Counted from the first letter of the stretch, positions 1-8,397 are shown. The stretch is DNA of 64,000 nt from Paraeggerthella hongkongensis (GCF_003726035.1 NZ_QICD01000005.1:1-64000), one strand, 5' to 3'. The notes: generated by a model not told the origin, from the sequence alone. Translations and numbers: made by a program.

Positions 1-199
1 GCTCGGAAGGCGGTGCGATCGAGCGGGCTTCGCCGCGTGCCGGGGAGGCGGCGCGGGTCGGGCGGGGACCGCGTGCGGCGCGCAGCGGTGAAACCGTGTT
101 TTTGCCTTAACGGAAGCGCGGAGGCTGCGTTGTTGCGCAAGCGACGTGGTAGGATTTCCCCCGAACTATGATCGAATTACCGCATGCGAGGAGCAACCA
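1..199. other. Left-edge non-coding stretch
   Basis: Very GC-rich sequence ahead of the rhomboid gene. I see no coding region, RNA gene or clear terminator in it. The last bases hold the GAGGAG ribosome-binding site (188-193) of the rhomboid gene. Confidence 0.5.
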
Positions 200-988
200 G
201 TGCCGGAAAACCAGAACAACGTGCCGAACCCGACTAAAACCGTGATCGACGACGAGCAGTTGAAGCGGATGCTCAATCAAAGCGAGCCGTCCTTTTTCGA
301 GCGAAATCGGTTTCGCATGGTCACGCTTATCCTGATCGCTCTTAACGTGATCGTGTTCGCGGTGGAAACGGTGCTTTCGGGATTCCGCGTGAACGTGTCG
401 ACATCGGTGCTCGTGCAGATGGGCGCCATGTACGCGCCGTGGATGCAGTCGGCGGCCGACTTGTACCGGTTCGTGACGCCGATGTTTTTGCACATGGACC
501 TCATGCACCTGGGATTCAACATGGTTGCACTCTATAGCGTGGGCGAAGTGCTCGAACGCGTGCTGGGCAAGGGGAACTTCCTGGCGCTGTACTTCATTGC
601 CGGCATCACGGGCAACGCGGTGTCCTACGCTGCCGACGTGTTCCTAGGCGGCGGCTCGACGGTGAGCGCCGGCGCTTCCACCAGCGTGTTTGGTTTGTTT
701 GTGGCCGTAGCCTTGCTGGGTTTGCTGCACAAGGGGAATCGTTCTATGTTCGCGCAGTACAGCAAGGGCATGCTGGGCATCATCGCCGTGAACGTTGCGT
801 ACACGTTCTTGGTGCCGGGCATCTCCGTGAGCGGGCACTTGGGCGGCGCGCTGGGCGGTCTGGTGGCTATGTTCATGGTGCCGTCGAAAAGCCTGCGCGT
901 ATCCAACGTCGCGCGGGTGGCCGTGGGGGTTCTGTGGGTAGCTTCGCTGGTTTGGCTGCTGGCATCGCAGGGGCTGCTTTCCCTGTAG
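200..988 (+). CDS. Rhomboid family intramembrane serine protease
   Basis: 262 residues, a normal length for a six-helix bacterial rhomboid, which cleaves transmembrane segments inside the membrane. A cytosolic tail of about 35 residues precedes the first helix (VTLILIALNVIVFAV). The Ser-His dyad is visible: GASTSVFG with Ser160 and SGHLGGALGG with His213. An HMDLMHLGFNM segment matches the L1/TM2 region. I chose the GTG at 200 because GAGGAG lies 6 nt upstream; the longer in-frame reading from 146 has no ribosome-binding site. It is a single gene, convergent with the DUF6320 gene. The family call is firm; the substrate is unknown. Confidence 0.93.
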   Translation: MPENQNNVPNPTKTVIDDEQLKRMLNQSEPSFFERNRFRMVTLILIALNVIVFAVETVLSGFRVNVSTSVLVQMGAMYAPWMQSAADLYRFVTPMFLHMDLMHLGFNMVALYSVGEVLERVLGKGNFLALYFIAGITGNAVSYAADVFLGGGSTVSAGASTSVFGLFVAVALLGLLHKGNRSMFAQYSKGMLGIIAVNVAYTFLVPGISVSGHLGGALGGLVAMFMVPSKSLRVSNVARVAVGVLWVASLVWLLASQGLLSL

Positions 989-993
989 GGCGC

Positions 994-1042
994 GCACTGG
1001 CTTTCAGGAGGTTTTCTCGACGTTTGCCAGTGCCCGGTTTTC
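994..1042 (+). terminator. Hairpin between convergent rhomboid and DUF6320 genes
   Basis: GCACTGGC (994-1001) pairs with GCCAGTGC (1026-1033) across a 24-nt loop and is followed by CCGGTTTTC. It starts just after the rhomboid stop codon. The long loop and short T run make it a moderate candidate. Confidence 0.45.
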
Positions 1043-1056
1043 AGCTTGCTGTCACG

Positions 1057-1713
1057 CTATGCCAGGAACAGCTTGCGAACCTCGTCCATCAGCTGTTTTC
1101 GCATGAACACGAGCAGCCCCAGCAAAAACACGCTTGCTGCGAGCGCGCTCGAAAGCGCGGGGATCTCCCAGGTGGTAAGCCCCAGCGCGATGAGCGCAAG
1201 GGGGACCAGCCCCAGCACCACGTCGAAGAGCAGGTACTTCGCGTACCTGGCCACGAACGTGTCTTTGAACACGCCCACGAGTACCGTGTCGAACACCAGT
1301 GCCACCAGGCATATCCCCGGTATGACGAACGTGGTGACCAGGGTGTTTCCCGTGACCAGAAACCATGCTGCCGCAATGCCCAGCAAAATGAGGAAGTAGC
1401 GCACGACCACGCGCAAAAAGTCCGGCGAATGCGCAAGGATGTTGCGTACGAACAGGTAGTTCACCACCAGCGCTAAGCACACCGAAACCACGATGTCGCC
1501 CGGAAGCGACAGCATTCGCCCCAAAAACACCATCACCAAAAGGCATGCTCCGCTCACAAAAGCCAAGACGCCGAGGGCCATGGCTCCCGACTTGCGCACT
1601 TCGTTTCGCGGAAATGCCGACGGCGTTGCCGTTCCGGCAAGCTCGGCTTGGCACAAAGGACAGCGATCGAGGTCGCCGGTGAATTCGACGCGGCACTTCT
1701 CGCAACGTTTCAC
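1057..1713 (-). CDS. DUF6320 zinc-ribbon membrane protein
   Basis: 218 residues. The N-terminus is a zinc ribbon, CEKC at 4-7 and CPLC at 17-20, followed after about 25 residues by at least five hydrophobic helices. This architecture matches DUF6320 membrane proteins. The GTG start at 1713 has AAGGAG upstream and overlaps the stop of the preceding acyltransferase gene (GTGA), so the two are translationally coupled. It is the last gene of a three-gene operon with a hydrolase and a condensation-type acyltransferase. The biochemical role is unknown; the neighbours suggest membrane-linked acyl or ester metabolism, which is inference. Confidence 0.72.
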   Translation of the reverse strand: MKRCEKCRVEFTGDLDRCPLCQAELAGTATPSAFPRNEVRKSGAMALGVLAFVSGACLLVMVFLGRMLSLPGDIVVSVCLALVVNYLFVRNILAHSPDFLRVVVRYFLILLGIAAAWFLVTGNTLVTTFVIPGICLVALVFDTVLVGVFKDTFVARYAKYLLFDVVLGLVPLALIALGLTTWEIPALSSALAASVFLLGLLVFMRKQLMDEVRKLFLA

Positions 1714-3071
1714 GCTTGTTCCCTTTCTCCTTCAGATGCACCGTCGTCGGCGCCCTCTTCGTGCGCGGGAACCTGGCCGCCCCATCGTTTGACCGAGGTT
1801 TCCAGCTTGGTTTCCAGACGATCCTCGGCCACTTCTTCGCTTGTTTTGTTGATGTTGACGTATCCTTCGATGCCTTGGTCCGAGAAGTACCGGCAAAAGT
1901 TCTTGATCACGTCGGGGTTCGAGTACGTGGTGGATATGCCGATGCTCAGATCGTCTCCGAACGAGCACACCATGAAGTTGAGCCCGACGGTGGAGGTCAG
2001 TACGTTGACGTTGCGGATGAACGGAGCCAGGCGCTCGTCGACGCCGATAGCTCCCAAGCTTGATACGGTTGTCGTGGTTTCGCGTTCGACCATGCGGTCT
2101 GCCAGTTCGAGCGCGATATCCTTCACGAACAGCGGGGCGAAGCGCAGGGCCGGATGCTTTTCGAGCGCGATCATGCGATTCATGCGCGGCTTGAGGCTTT
2201 CCGCTTCGGTCGCCACCTTGAGCTGGTCCTGCACGCGGGCGGCTACGGCTTCTACGGGTTCGTCCTGGTCGCCGGGCGTGTAGGATACGAAGGCCAGGCC
2301 GAAGAAGTTCTTGGTGGTGGCCGATTCGAAGATCCTCCGAAGGTCCACGGGCACGTCGATGCGAATGGCGCGATGGCGGTCGCGGCGCGGCATCTCCGCG
2401 CGGATGGCGCACATTACCGCTGCGATCGCAAGCGACGTCAGGCTCACCCCGTGCGAGCGCGCCAGGTCGAGCACGCGCTGCATGGGCAGATGGTATTCCA
2501 TGAACGTGGGGTCGGCCTTGTCGCGCCATCCGGACAGCCGGTAGATCTTCGGCGCGCGCGTGCCTGCGGCCTTGTCCCGCTCGAAGTACTTGTCGAAGCT
2601 GTCCTCGTGCTTTTGGTGATCCGACCCGTCGTATTCGAACGGCACCCCCTCCACGCCGTAGCGTTTTTGAATGTAGACGTGCAGCAGCATCTTGAAGAAG
2701 CTCAAGGAGCCGCGCCCGTCGGAGACGATGTGGGAAACTTCCAAGTTGATGCGGTTTCGGTAATGGCTGACGCGGAACAGGACGCTTTTCGCGTCGACGT
2801 GCAGGCCGAAGCAGATAGGAAGGCTCTCGCGGCTGATTTCGGGCGGTTTCGGCGCTTGCTCCAGGTAGTGCCAGAACATGCCGCTGCGCAGGCACACGTT
2901 GAATCCAGGGAACGTGTCGACCGTTTTGTCGAGCGCGCGCTGCAGCGCCTGCGGGTCGATGTCGTCGATCAGCTCGGCTGCGTAGCGGAACACCGTTTGC
3001 GCGGAGCTGCCGGCCTGGGATGAGTAGAACTTGCCTACGTTGTCTAGTCGGTACCAAGTATTCCGAGCCAC
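1710..3071 (-). CDS. Condensation-domain / alcohol acetyltransferase-like acyltransferase
   Basis: 453 residues. A single acyltransferase domain of the condensation/WS-DGAT/alcohol acetyltransferase fold is suggested by the HxxxD motif, SHIVSDG with His114 and Asp118, and the N-terminal LDNVGKFY segment typical of the family. There is no carrier-protein or adenylation domain, so it is free-standing rather than part of an NRPS module. The GTG start at 3071 has GAGAGG upstream. It overlaps the upstream hydrolase gene by 28 nt and the downstream DUF6320 gene by 4 nt. Acyl donor and acceptor cannot be read from the sequence. Confidence 0.78.
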   Translation of the reverse strand: MARNTWYRLDNVGKFYSSQAGSSAQTVFRYAAELIDDIDPQALQRALDKTVDTFPGFNVCLRSGMFWHYLEQAPKPPEISRESLPICFGLHVDAKSVLFRVSHYRNRINLEVSHIVSDGRGSLSFFKMLLHVYIQKRYGVEGVPFEYDGSDHQKHEDSFDKYFERDKAAGTRAPKIYRLSGWRDKADPTFMEYHLPMQRVLDLARSHGVSLTSLAIAAVMCAIRAEMPRRDRHRAIRIDVPVDLRRIFESATTKNFFGLAFVSYTPGDQDEPVEAVAARVQDQLKVATEAESLKPRMNRMIALEKHPALRFAPLFVKDIALELADRMVERETTTTVSSLGAIGVDERLAPFIRNVNVLTSTVGLNFMVCSFGDDLSIGISTTYSNPDVIKNFCRYFSDQGIEGYVNINKTSEEVAEDRLETKLETSVKRWGGQVPAHEEGADDGASEGEREQA

Positions 3072-4063
3072 GCTGGTTTGTCCTCTCGCTTCAGGTCGAT
3101 GTCGTCAAGGAAGTGCCCGATAATCCGATAGGTGTCTCTAACAGCGCCGACCACCGAGGGATACAGCAGGTATCCGTGCACGGCGTCGAGCACGCGGTAG
3201 CACTGCACGCTGTTGCCCTCCAGCTCCAAGCGCGCCGCGTACGCCTCGCCCTCGTCGCGCAGCGGGCAGTACTCAGCTGTGATCACCAGGGTTCGCGGCT
3301 GGCTCGAAAGGTCGGGATCGAGCAGCGGCGCGAAGTAGGGGTTGGCGTAATCGGTCGGCGACGAACGGTACAGCTCCATGTACCCGCGTATGTCGCGCCA
3401 GGTGAGCAGGTAGTCCTCGCCGTTTTCGCGCACCGAGTCGAACCATGAGGTTCGCGGGTCGTGGTCGTCGTAGGTGACGGGGTAGAGCAGCACCTGCGTA
3501 GGCGGGCGAAACGCGCCGCGGTCGCGCGCCATGAGCGATACGACGGCGGCCAGGTTTCCTCCCGCGCTGTCGCCGAGCAGCACGATGCGACGAGGGTCGA
3601 CGTCGGACAGCAGCTCTCCCGCGAACAGCTGGCGCGTCACTTCGTAGCAGTCTTCGGGGGCCTGCGGGAATCGGTGCTCGGGCGCGCGCCGGTAGTCCAC
3701 CGACACCACGCGCCGCTCAAGCTTGAGCGCCATGGTGGAGCAAGCGTCGGCGTAGAAGTCCACGTCGCCGTTGACCCAGCCGCCTCCGTGGAAGAACAGG
3801 ATGGTGCCGCGCCAATCTTCGGATACCTTGAAGCCCGAAGCAAGCGAGAAGTCGATGTCGAGCGGCGTGAAGATGCGCAGGGGTACGCGGTAGCCGTCCG
3901 GCATGACGGCGAAGGCGTCGTCGATGCGGCAGCGGGGGTTGGGTATGGCCAGCTTGGCGCTGAGGTCCTCGGCGGCGCGCTGCGCCTTGTAGAACTCTTT
4001 GATGTCGGGCCTGATCCGCGTGGCTGCTCGATAGGCTGCCAGGATGGCCTTGTTCATGGGCAT
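3044..4063 (-). CDS. Alpha/beta hydrolase of the hormone-sensitive-lipase family
   Basis: 339 residues. HGGG at 92-95 (oxyanion hole) and GDSAGG with nucleophile Ser166 identify the HSL/esterase family. A C-terminal DAVHGYLLYP supplies the catalytic His, and an Asp in the AEYCPLRDEGEAY segment completes the triad. The start at 4063 has AAAGGA upstream; the open frame extends further but without a ribosome-binding site. It is the first gene of the hydrolase-acyltransferase-DUF6320 operon. The likely activity is carboxylester hydrolysis or acyl transfer on a small substrate. Confidence 0.85.
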   Translation of the reverse strand: MPMNKAILAAYRAATRIRPDIKEFYKAQRAAEDLSAKLAIPNPRCRIDDAFAVMPDGYRVPLRIFTPLDIDFSLASGFKVSEDWRGTILFFHGGGWVNGDVDFYADACSTMALKLERRVVSVDYRRAPEHRFPQAPEDCYEVTRQLFAGELLSDVDPRRIVLLGDSAGGNLAAVVSLMARDRGAFRPPTQVLLYPVTYDDHDPRTSWFDSVRENGEDYLLTWRDIRGYMELYRSSPTDYANPYFAPLLDPDLSSQPRTLVITAEYCPLRDEGEAYAARLELEGNSVQCYRVLDAVHGYLLYPSVVGAVRDTYRIIGHFLDDIDLKREDKPAWLGILGTD

Positions 4064-4482
4064 GGTTCGTCGTCCTTTCGCGGAGACGGTGCCGCCCGGC
4101 GCGGTTGGCGCGGATCGGGCGGCGCGGCGGCGCGCCGCGTCGGTTCGTCTGAGCATCGTAGCACAAGCTTCGCGCGCGGGGCCTTTCGGAGCAAAGCCGA
4201 CACATCGCTGTGGCGCGTCGCCGCCCGAAATGCGCCCGCCAGTCTTCGTCTGTGCCCGCGCCTGCCCGGCCGAATGCGCGCGGGCGGCCGGGTACGGGCG
4301 CGGGCGACGGCGGGCGAGGGGGCGGTTGCGCGGACCGCTCGAAACCTGCGCGTTTCGGGTGACGATGCCGCACTTGCGCGCTGCGGGCGCCGATTCGCCG
4401 CGCACTTTGCTATGATGGCGAAAAACGATGATTCGCCGCGCCCGATCGAGGCGTGGCGGCTGCATGAGACGAGGAGCGTGCT
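4064..4482. other. 419-bp intergenic region with queD promoter area
   Basis: Divergent region between the hydrolase operon and queD, extremely GC-rich. A TATGAT hexamer at 4411-4416 could be the queD -10. It is flanked by two copies of GATTCGCCGCGC at 4392-4403 and 4430-4441. I see no RNA gene or small ORF with a convincing ribosome-binding site. Confidence 0.4.
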
Positions 4483-4905
4483 ATGTACGGGCTCAAAACG
4501 GAGGCGAGTTTCGATTCCGCCCATTTCCTGACCGATTACTATGGCAAGTGCGAGAACCTGCACGGCCATCGGTGGCGCACGGTGGTCTACCTGGAAACCG
4601 ACGAGCTCCAAACCGAAGGGACCATGCGCGACATGGTGCTGGACTTCGGCGTGTTCAAACGCGCGGTACGCGATCTGGCGGAAGAGCTCGACCACACCTT
4701 CCTTGTGGAGGAGGGCTCGCTCGGCGAGGCTACGATGGCTGCGCTTGCCGCGGAAGGCTTCAGCTTGACCGTGCTGCCGTTTCGCACTACGGCCGAGAAC
4801 CTGGCGCGCTACGTTTGCGAACGCTTGACCGAGCAGGGTCTGCCCGTCTCGCAGGTGGACATGTACGAGACTCCGAACAACTGCGCCGTGTACCGCGCAC
4901 GCTGA
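4483..4905 (+). CDS. queD: 6-pyruvoyl-tetrahydropterin synthase / QueD family protein
   Basis: 140 residues. The family converts dihydroneopterin triphosphate to 6-carboxy- or 6-pyruvoyl-tetrahydropterin; in bacteria this is usually queuosine precursor synthesis. Zinc-binding His14 (SFDSAHF), His27 and His29 (ENLHGHRW) and catalytic Cys23 are present. The C-terminal YETPNNCAVY matches the substrate-anchoring Glu segment. ATG at 4483 has GAGGAG upstream. No queC, queE or queF is in the window, so the queuosine assignment rests on family knowledge only. Confidence 0.85.
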   Translation: MYGLKTEASFDSAHFLTDYYGKCENLHGHRWRTVVYLETDELQTEGTMRDMVLDFGVFKRAVRDLAEELDHTFLVEEGSLGEATMAALAAEGFSLTVLPFRTTAENLARYVCERLTEQGLPVSQVDMYETPNNCAVYRAR

Positions 4906-4980
4906 CGCGATCGCGTGCGGCGGCGCGCGCGATCTTGCCCGGAAGGCCGTTTCATCCAGATGTGAAGAAATTGTATGCCT

Positions 4981-5026
4981 AGGTTAACTCCCCTTGTCGG
5001 CACATATAAGTTCACCTAAGATAACT
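4981..5026. promoter_or_regulatory. DtxR/MntR-like inverted half sites upstream of the metalloregulator
   Basis: AGGTTAACT (4981-4989) and AGTTCACCT (5009-5017) form an inverted pair with one mismatch. The second is followed by AAGATAACT. The words resemble halves of DtxR-family boxes. The downstream regulator gene at 5202 belongs to that family, so autoregulation is a reasonable inference. Confidence 0.4.
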
Positions 5027-5073
5027 CGCATCGAACGAGGCGCTGCCTTATCGATTGCGAATCCGCTGACCCG

Positions 5074-5160
5074 GCGGCAGAGGCTCCTCTCGTCTGGCCG
5101 ACTGCCGCATCATGCAAGCGGAGGGAAGATCCCCCCTTCTTCCCTCCGCTTTTCTTGTTT
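5074..5160 (+). terminator. Intrinsic terminator (possible leader attenuator) before the metalloregulator
   Basis: AAGCGGAGGGAAGA (5116-5129) pairs perfectly with TCTTCCCTCCGCTT (5138-5151), followed by TTCTTGTTTT. A smaller stem, GCGGCAG/CTGCCGC (5074-5080 with 5102-5108), sits just upstream. The terminator ends about 42 nt before the GTG of the regulator and I see no promoter in between, so it may attenuate that gene. Alternatively it simply ends queD transcripts. Confidence 0.75.
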
Positions 5161-5201
5161 TGACTGGATTCGGGCATAGGGGGAGGGGAAGGAGGCGGGT
5201 C

Positions 5202-5606
5202 GTGGAGCGAATGTCCATGTCCGGCGAAGATTATCTGGAGGCTATCGTCGAGTTGAGCGGTCCCGAGCGGGCCGTCGTGCGCTCGGTTGACCTAGCCGAC
5301 GCGCTATCGGTTTCCAAAGCGTCGGTGAGCAAGGCGGTGATCGTGCTCAAACGTGAAGGCTATGTCGACCAGCAGCCTTACGGCGGCATCACCCTGACCG
5401 AGAAGGGGATGGCGTACGGCACCTCCGTGCTCGACCGCCATAAGCTTCTTCTGGCGTTCTTGACAAAGGTCATCGGCATCGATGAGGACGTCGCAGACGA
5501 GGAGGCTTGCAAGATGGAGCATGCCATTAGCGACGAGTCCTTCGAGCGTTGGGTCGCCTACGCCGACAGCATTGGCCTGAAGTGCTCCGAAAGGCCGCAT
5601 TCGTAG
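5202..5606 (+). CDS. DtxR/MntR-family metal-dependent transcriptional regulator
   Basis: 134 residues. It has an N-terminal winged helix (SGEDYLEAIVEL ... VSKASVSKAVIVLKREGYV) and a dimerisation/metal-binding domain with DRHKLLLAFL and EEACKMEHAIS, the signature of DtxR/MntR repressors. It ends without the SH3-like third domain, so it is MntR-sized. The GTG at 5202 is chosen because AAGGAGG (5189-5195) lies 6 nt upstream; an ATG at 5211 is less well spaced. It sits behind a terminator-bearing leader and ahead of an FmdE/ABC metal cassette, so a role in metal-uptake control is likely. The sensed metal is not evident. Confidence 0.85.
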   Translation: MERMSMSGEDYLEAIVELSGPERAVVRSVDLADALSVSKASVSKAVIVLKREGYVDQQPYGGITLTEKGMAYGTSVLDRHKLLLAFLTKVIGIDEDVADEEACKMEHAISDESFERWVAYADSIGLKCSERPHS

Positions 5607-5645
5607 CAGCACGGGTCCGCTTCTCTACCGTCCGCAGATTGATAG

Positions 5646-5671
5646 TGTTACGAAATGCTATTCCGTGTTAC
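5646..5671 (+). promoter_or_regulatory. Operator-like element TGTTACGAA-N9-CGTGTTAC (copy A)
   Basis: TGTTACGAA, nine bases, then CGTGTTAC, ending 44 nt before the ATG of the FmdE-like gene. The same element with identical spacing occurs on the opposite strand at 9706-9731, 38 nt upstream of the convergent binding-protein gene. I infer a shared regulator binding site. Confidence 0.65.
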
Positions 5672-5715
5672 GATGCGCGGCGAAACGGTTGCGCATCGTA
5701 CGGAAGGAGCATGCC

Positions 5716-6261
5716 ATGCTGGACGAAACGTGGTGGACGCGGGCGGCGGCGTTTCACGGGCACACGTGCCCGGGGCTCGCTATAGGATTCAAAGCGTGCG
5801 AAGGGGCCATTGCAGAGCTGGGGCTGGATGCAGCGAGGCTTCCCGCCGTTGACGAGGAGATCGTGTGCGTGACCGAGAACGATGCGTGCGGCGTGGATGC
5901 CGTGCAGGTTGTTCTGGGCTGCACGTACGGCAAGTCGAACCTGATCCCCCGATTGCGCGGCAAGATGGCGTTCTCGTTCTTCGTGCGCGGCACCGACCGT
6001 GCCGTGCGTCTTGTGTTCACGGCTCGATCCGGTGAGAGAAGCCGCGACGAATTTCAATCGTACATCCTGAGCACGCCGTACGACCAACTGTACGACGTGG
6101 GGCTGCCCTCGTACGGTCTTCCGGAACCTGCCCGGCTGTTCGCGTCGCAGGAGTGCGCGGCGTGCGGCGAATCGACGGCCGAGTACGGTTTGCGCGTGCA
6201 AGAGGGCGCTTTGGTGTGCCGCGACTGTTACGACGCGTATGCGCGGGAGGGAATCTGGTGA
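5716..6261 (+). CDS. FmdE-like protein with C-terminal zinc ribbon
   Basis: 181 residues. The N-terminal FmdE domain shows HGHTCPGLAIGFKAC, the conserved HxHxCPG motif of formylmethanofuran dehydrogenase subunit E-like proteins. Further matches are TENDACGVDAVQVVLGCTYGK and a C-terminal ribbon with CAAC and CRDC pairs. No formylmethanofuran dehydrogenase is nearby. The gene instead begins an ABC-importer operon, and its stop overlaps the permease start (GTGA). ATG 5716 has GGAAGGAG upstream. In bacteria such proteins often accompany molybdate, tungstate or iron/siderophore transport; the precise role is unproven. Confidence 0.82.
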   Translation: MLDETWWTRAAAFHGHTCPGLAIGFKACEGAIAELGLDAARLPAVDEEIVCVTENDACGVDAVQVVLGCTYGKSNLIPRLRGKMAFSFFVRGTDRAVRLVFTARSGERSRDEFQSYILSTPYDQLYDVGLPSYGLPEPARLFASQECAACGESTAEYGLRVQEGALVCRDCYDAYAREGIW

Positions 6262-7373
6262 TTCGGTTCCCGACAGCGGCCGAAGTCGATGCGGGCGTTT
6301 CGATTTCGACTTCGGCGGCTTTGGCGTGCGGCTCGGGAAGGGCGGCGCATGCTCAAGCGCGCATCGAGCGACGGAACTGGCTGGTTATCGCCGCGCTTGT
6401 CGTCGCGTGCATCGCAGCGTCCTTGTGCGCGCTGGCCAGCGGCGCTTCCGACATGAACCCGCTTGCCAGCGCGCAGGCGCTGTTGGGTATCGGCTCTGCG
6501 CAGGATGTCATGACCGTGCGCTCCATTCGCCTTCCGCGCGTGCTGTGCGCCATCGTTTCCGGCGCCGGCCTGGCGTTGGCGGGAGCCGTGCTGCAAAGCG
6601 TTCTGGAGAACCCGCTCGCATCCGCATCGACCGTGGGGATTTCCCAGGGAGCCGCCTTCGGCGCCACGCTGGCTCTTCTCGTGGTGGCTCCGGCCGTAGC
6701 GGGCGCCGCCACAGGGATCGGCATGGGCGCCGTTGCCCTGTTCGCGTTCGTCGGCGCTTTGGCGTCGAGCGCGGTGGTGCTGCTGTTCTCGCGACTGGGG
6801 TCTTCCAGCCCGGAGAGCATCGTGCTGGTGGGCGTTGCGCTTTCGGCTTTGTGGGCGGGCGCGTCGACCATCATCCAGTATTTTTCGGACGACCTTGCCC
6901 TAACGAAGGTGATCTTTTGGCAGTTCGGCGATTTGGGCCGCGCGACGTGGTCCCAAATCGGCTTCATGGCTCTGGTGGGCGTTGCGTGCGCGCTGTACTT
7001 TTTCGCGAATCGCTGGAACTACAACGCGCTGCAGAACGGCGGCCAGGTTGCGGGCGGTTTGGGCGTGAACGTAGCACGCTGCCGCGTGCTGGGCGTTGTG
7101 GCGTCTACGGTCATGGCGGCGGCGATGGTGTCGTTCGTGGGGCTTATCAACTTCATCGGGCTCATCGCCCCTCATATCGCTCGGCGTCTTGTGGGCAACG
7201 ACTACCGCTTCTTGCTGCCGGCATCGCTTGTCCTGGGGTCGATCATCATGCTGGCCAGCGATCTTGCGGCGCGCATGGTCATATCGCCCGTGGTGCTTCC
7301 CATTGGCGCCATCACGTCGTTTTTGGGCGCGCCGCTGTTCCTGTACCTGCTGTACAAGGGGTACAGGCGATGA
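6258..7373 (+). CDS. FecCD/BtuC-family ABC transporter permease
   Basis: 371 residues with about ten hydrophobic helices. Characteristic segments are RLPRVLCAIVSGAGLALAGA, NPLASASTVGISQGAAFGA and GLINFIGLIAPHIARRLVG (the coupling-helix region). This importer family moves iron-siderophore, haem, cobalamin or molybdate. The GTG start at 6258 overlaps the fmdE-like stop, with GGGAGGG upstream; the stop overlaps the ATPase start (ATGA). The N-terminus has about 45 residues before the first helix. The substrate is left open: MolB-type molybdate transport and siderophore transport fit equally. Confidence 0.88.
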   Translation: MIRFPTAAEVDAGVSISTSAALACGSGRAAHAQARIERRNWLVIAALVVACIAASLCALASGASDMNPLASAQALLGIGSAQDVMTVRSIRLPRVLCAIVSGAGLALAGAVLQSVLENPLASASTVGISQGAAFGATLALLVVAPAVAGAATGIGMGAVALFAFVGALASSAVVLLFSRLGSSSPESIVLVGVALSALWAGASTIIQYFSDDLALTKVIFWQFGDLGRATWSQIGFMALVGVACALYFFANRWNYNALQNGGQVAGGLGVNVARCRVLGVVASTVMAAAMVSFVGLINFIGLIAPHIARRLVGNDYRFLLPASLVLGSIIMLASDLAARMVISPVVLPIGAITSFLGAPLFLYLLYKGYRR

Positions 7374-8245
7374 AGTGCGAGCAGTTGGAGAAGGACGATC
7401 CTGCCGTGAGCGCCGAGGAAGCGCGGGCGTTGCTTCGGGAGGTGTTCGACGCTCCCGTTGTCGGGATTGGTGCTGCCGAGCGCCCCGTGCTGTCCGCCGA
7501 GGCGGTGGCGTATGCGTACCCTGCTGCCGAAGAGCCGGTGTTTCGCGGCATCGACGTGCAGGCGACCGCGGGGTCGATGCTGGCCATCCTGGGGAACAAC
7601 GGGGCGGGGAAGTCCACGCTGCTCAACGTTTTGGCGGGCATCGTCCGTCCGAGCGAGGGATCGGTGAGGGTCGATGGCCGCGACGTCGCGTCGCTGAGCC
7701 GTCGCGACGTCGCCCGCCGCATCGCCTTGGTCGCGCAGCAGCAGCGCATTCCTCACTTGAGCGTGTACGACCAGGTGCTGCTGGGGCGAAGGCCGCACGT
7801 ATCGTGGTCGTTGTCCGATCGCGATCGCCGGGTGGTGTCCACCATGATCGAGCGTCTGGGACTTGAGCGATTCGCCGCGCGCTATCTTGACGAGTTGTCC
7901 GGAGGCGAGCGCCAGAAGGTGTTCATCGCCCGTGCGCTCGCGCAGGAGCCGAAGGTTTTGCTGCTCGACGAGCCCACGAGCGCGCTCGATCCGAAGAACC
8001 AGCTGGAGGTTCTGCGCATCGTGCGCGATGTGACCGTTTCAGAGGGTATCGCTTCGGTGCTGGTGATCCACGACATCAACCTGGCATTGCGGTTCTGCGA
8101 TCGCTTTTTGCTGGTGCGCGATGGTTGCGTGGTGGCGTACGGCGGCCGGGAGGCGGTGACGGACGAAGCCCTGTCGGCCACGTACGATGTGGGCTTCAAA
8201 GTGGACGCCGTGGGCGACGTCCCGGTGGCCGTGCCGCTTGGCTGA
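7370..8245 (+). CDS. ABC transporter ATP-binding protein (FepC/BtuD type)
   Basis: 291 residues. Walker A GNNGAGKST, signature LSGGERQ, Walker B VLLLDEP and the switch-region VIHDINLALRFCD are all present, as in importers partnered with FecCD permeases. A non-ABC N-terminal extension of about 40 residues precedes the domain. The gene overlaps the permease by 4 nt and is the last of the FmdE-permease-ATPase operon. The cognate binding protein is encoded convergently at 8522-9667. Confidence 0.9.
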   Translation: MKCEQLEKDDPAVSAEEARALLREVFDAPVVGIGAAERPVLSAEAVAYAYPAAEEPVFRGIDVQATAGSMLAILGNNGAGKSTLLNVLAGIVRPSEGSVRVDGRDVASLSRRDVARRIALVAQQQRIPHLSVYDQVLLGRRPHVSWSLSDRDRRVVSTMIERLGLERFAARYLDELSGGERQKVFIARALAQEPKVLLLDEPTSALDPKNQLEVLRIVRDVTVSEGIASVLVIHDINLALRFCDRFLLVRDGCVVAYGGREAVTDEALSATYDVGFKVDAVGDVPVAVPLG

Positions 8246-8302
8246 CGGCGCGGCGCAATGGGCGCTCGCTATCGTTCGCGGTTGCAAGGCGCGCCCGTCT
8301 TC

Positions 8303-8358
8303 ATTGTCGATCCAAAAACACGTTTTCGGGGCTGAAAACGTGTTTTTGGATCGACAAT
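8303..8358. repeat. Dispersed hairpin repeat, copy 1
   Basis: A perfect 25-bp inverted repeat with a 6-nt loop. The arms run from ATTGTCGATCC through AAAAACACGTTTTC. It lies between convergent genes, 57 nt after the ATPase stop. Related hairpins with GTCGATCC edges and CACGTTTT cores occur at 34817-34856 and 41561-41618. Confidence 0.8.
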
Positions 8359-8397
8359 TCCCAGAGCTGATTGCGAACGAACGAGGCGACGGGTGCG

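Noticed and set aside
6239-7369. An upstream extension of the ABC ATPase frame reading through the permease gene
   Set aside because: The extension is Arg/Gly-rich and overlaps the FecCD permease. ATG 7370 overlaps the permease stop and gives a normal ATPase length.
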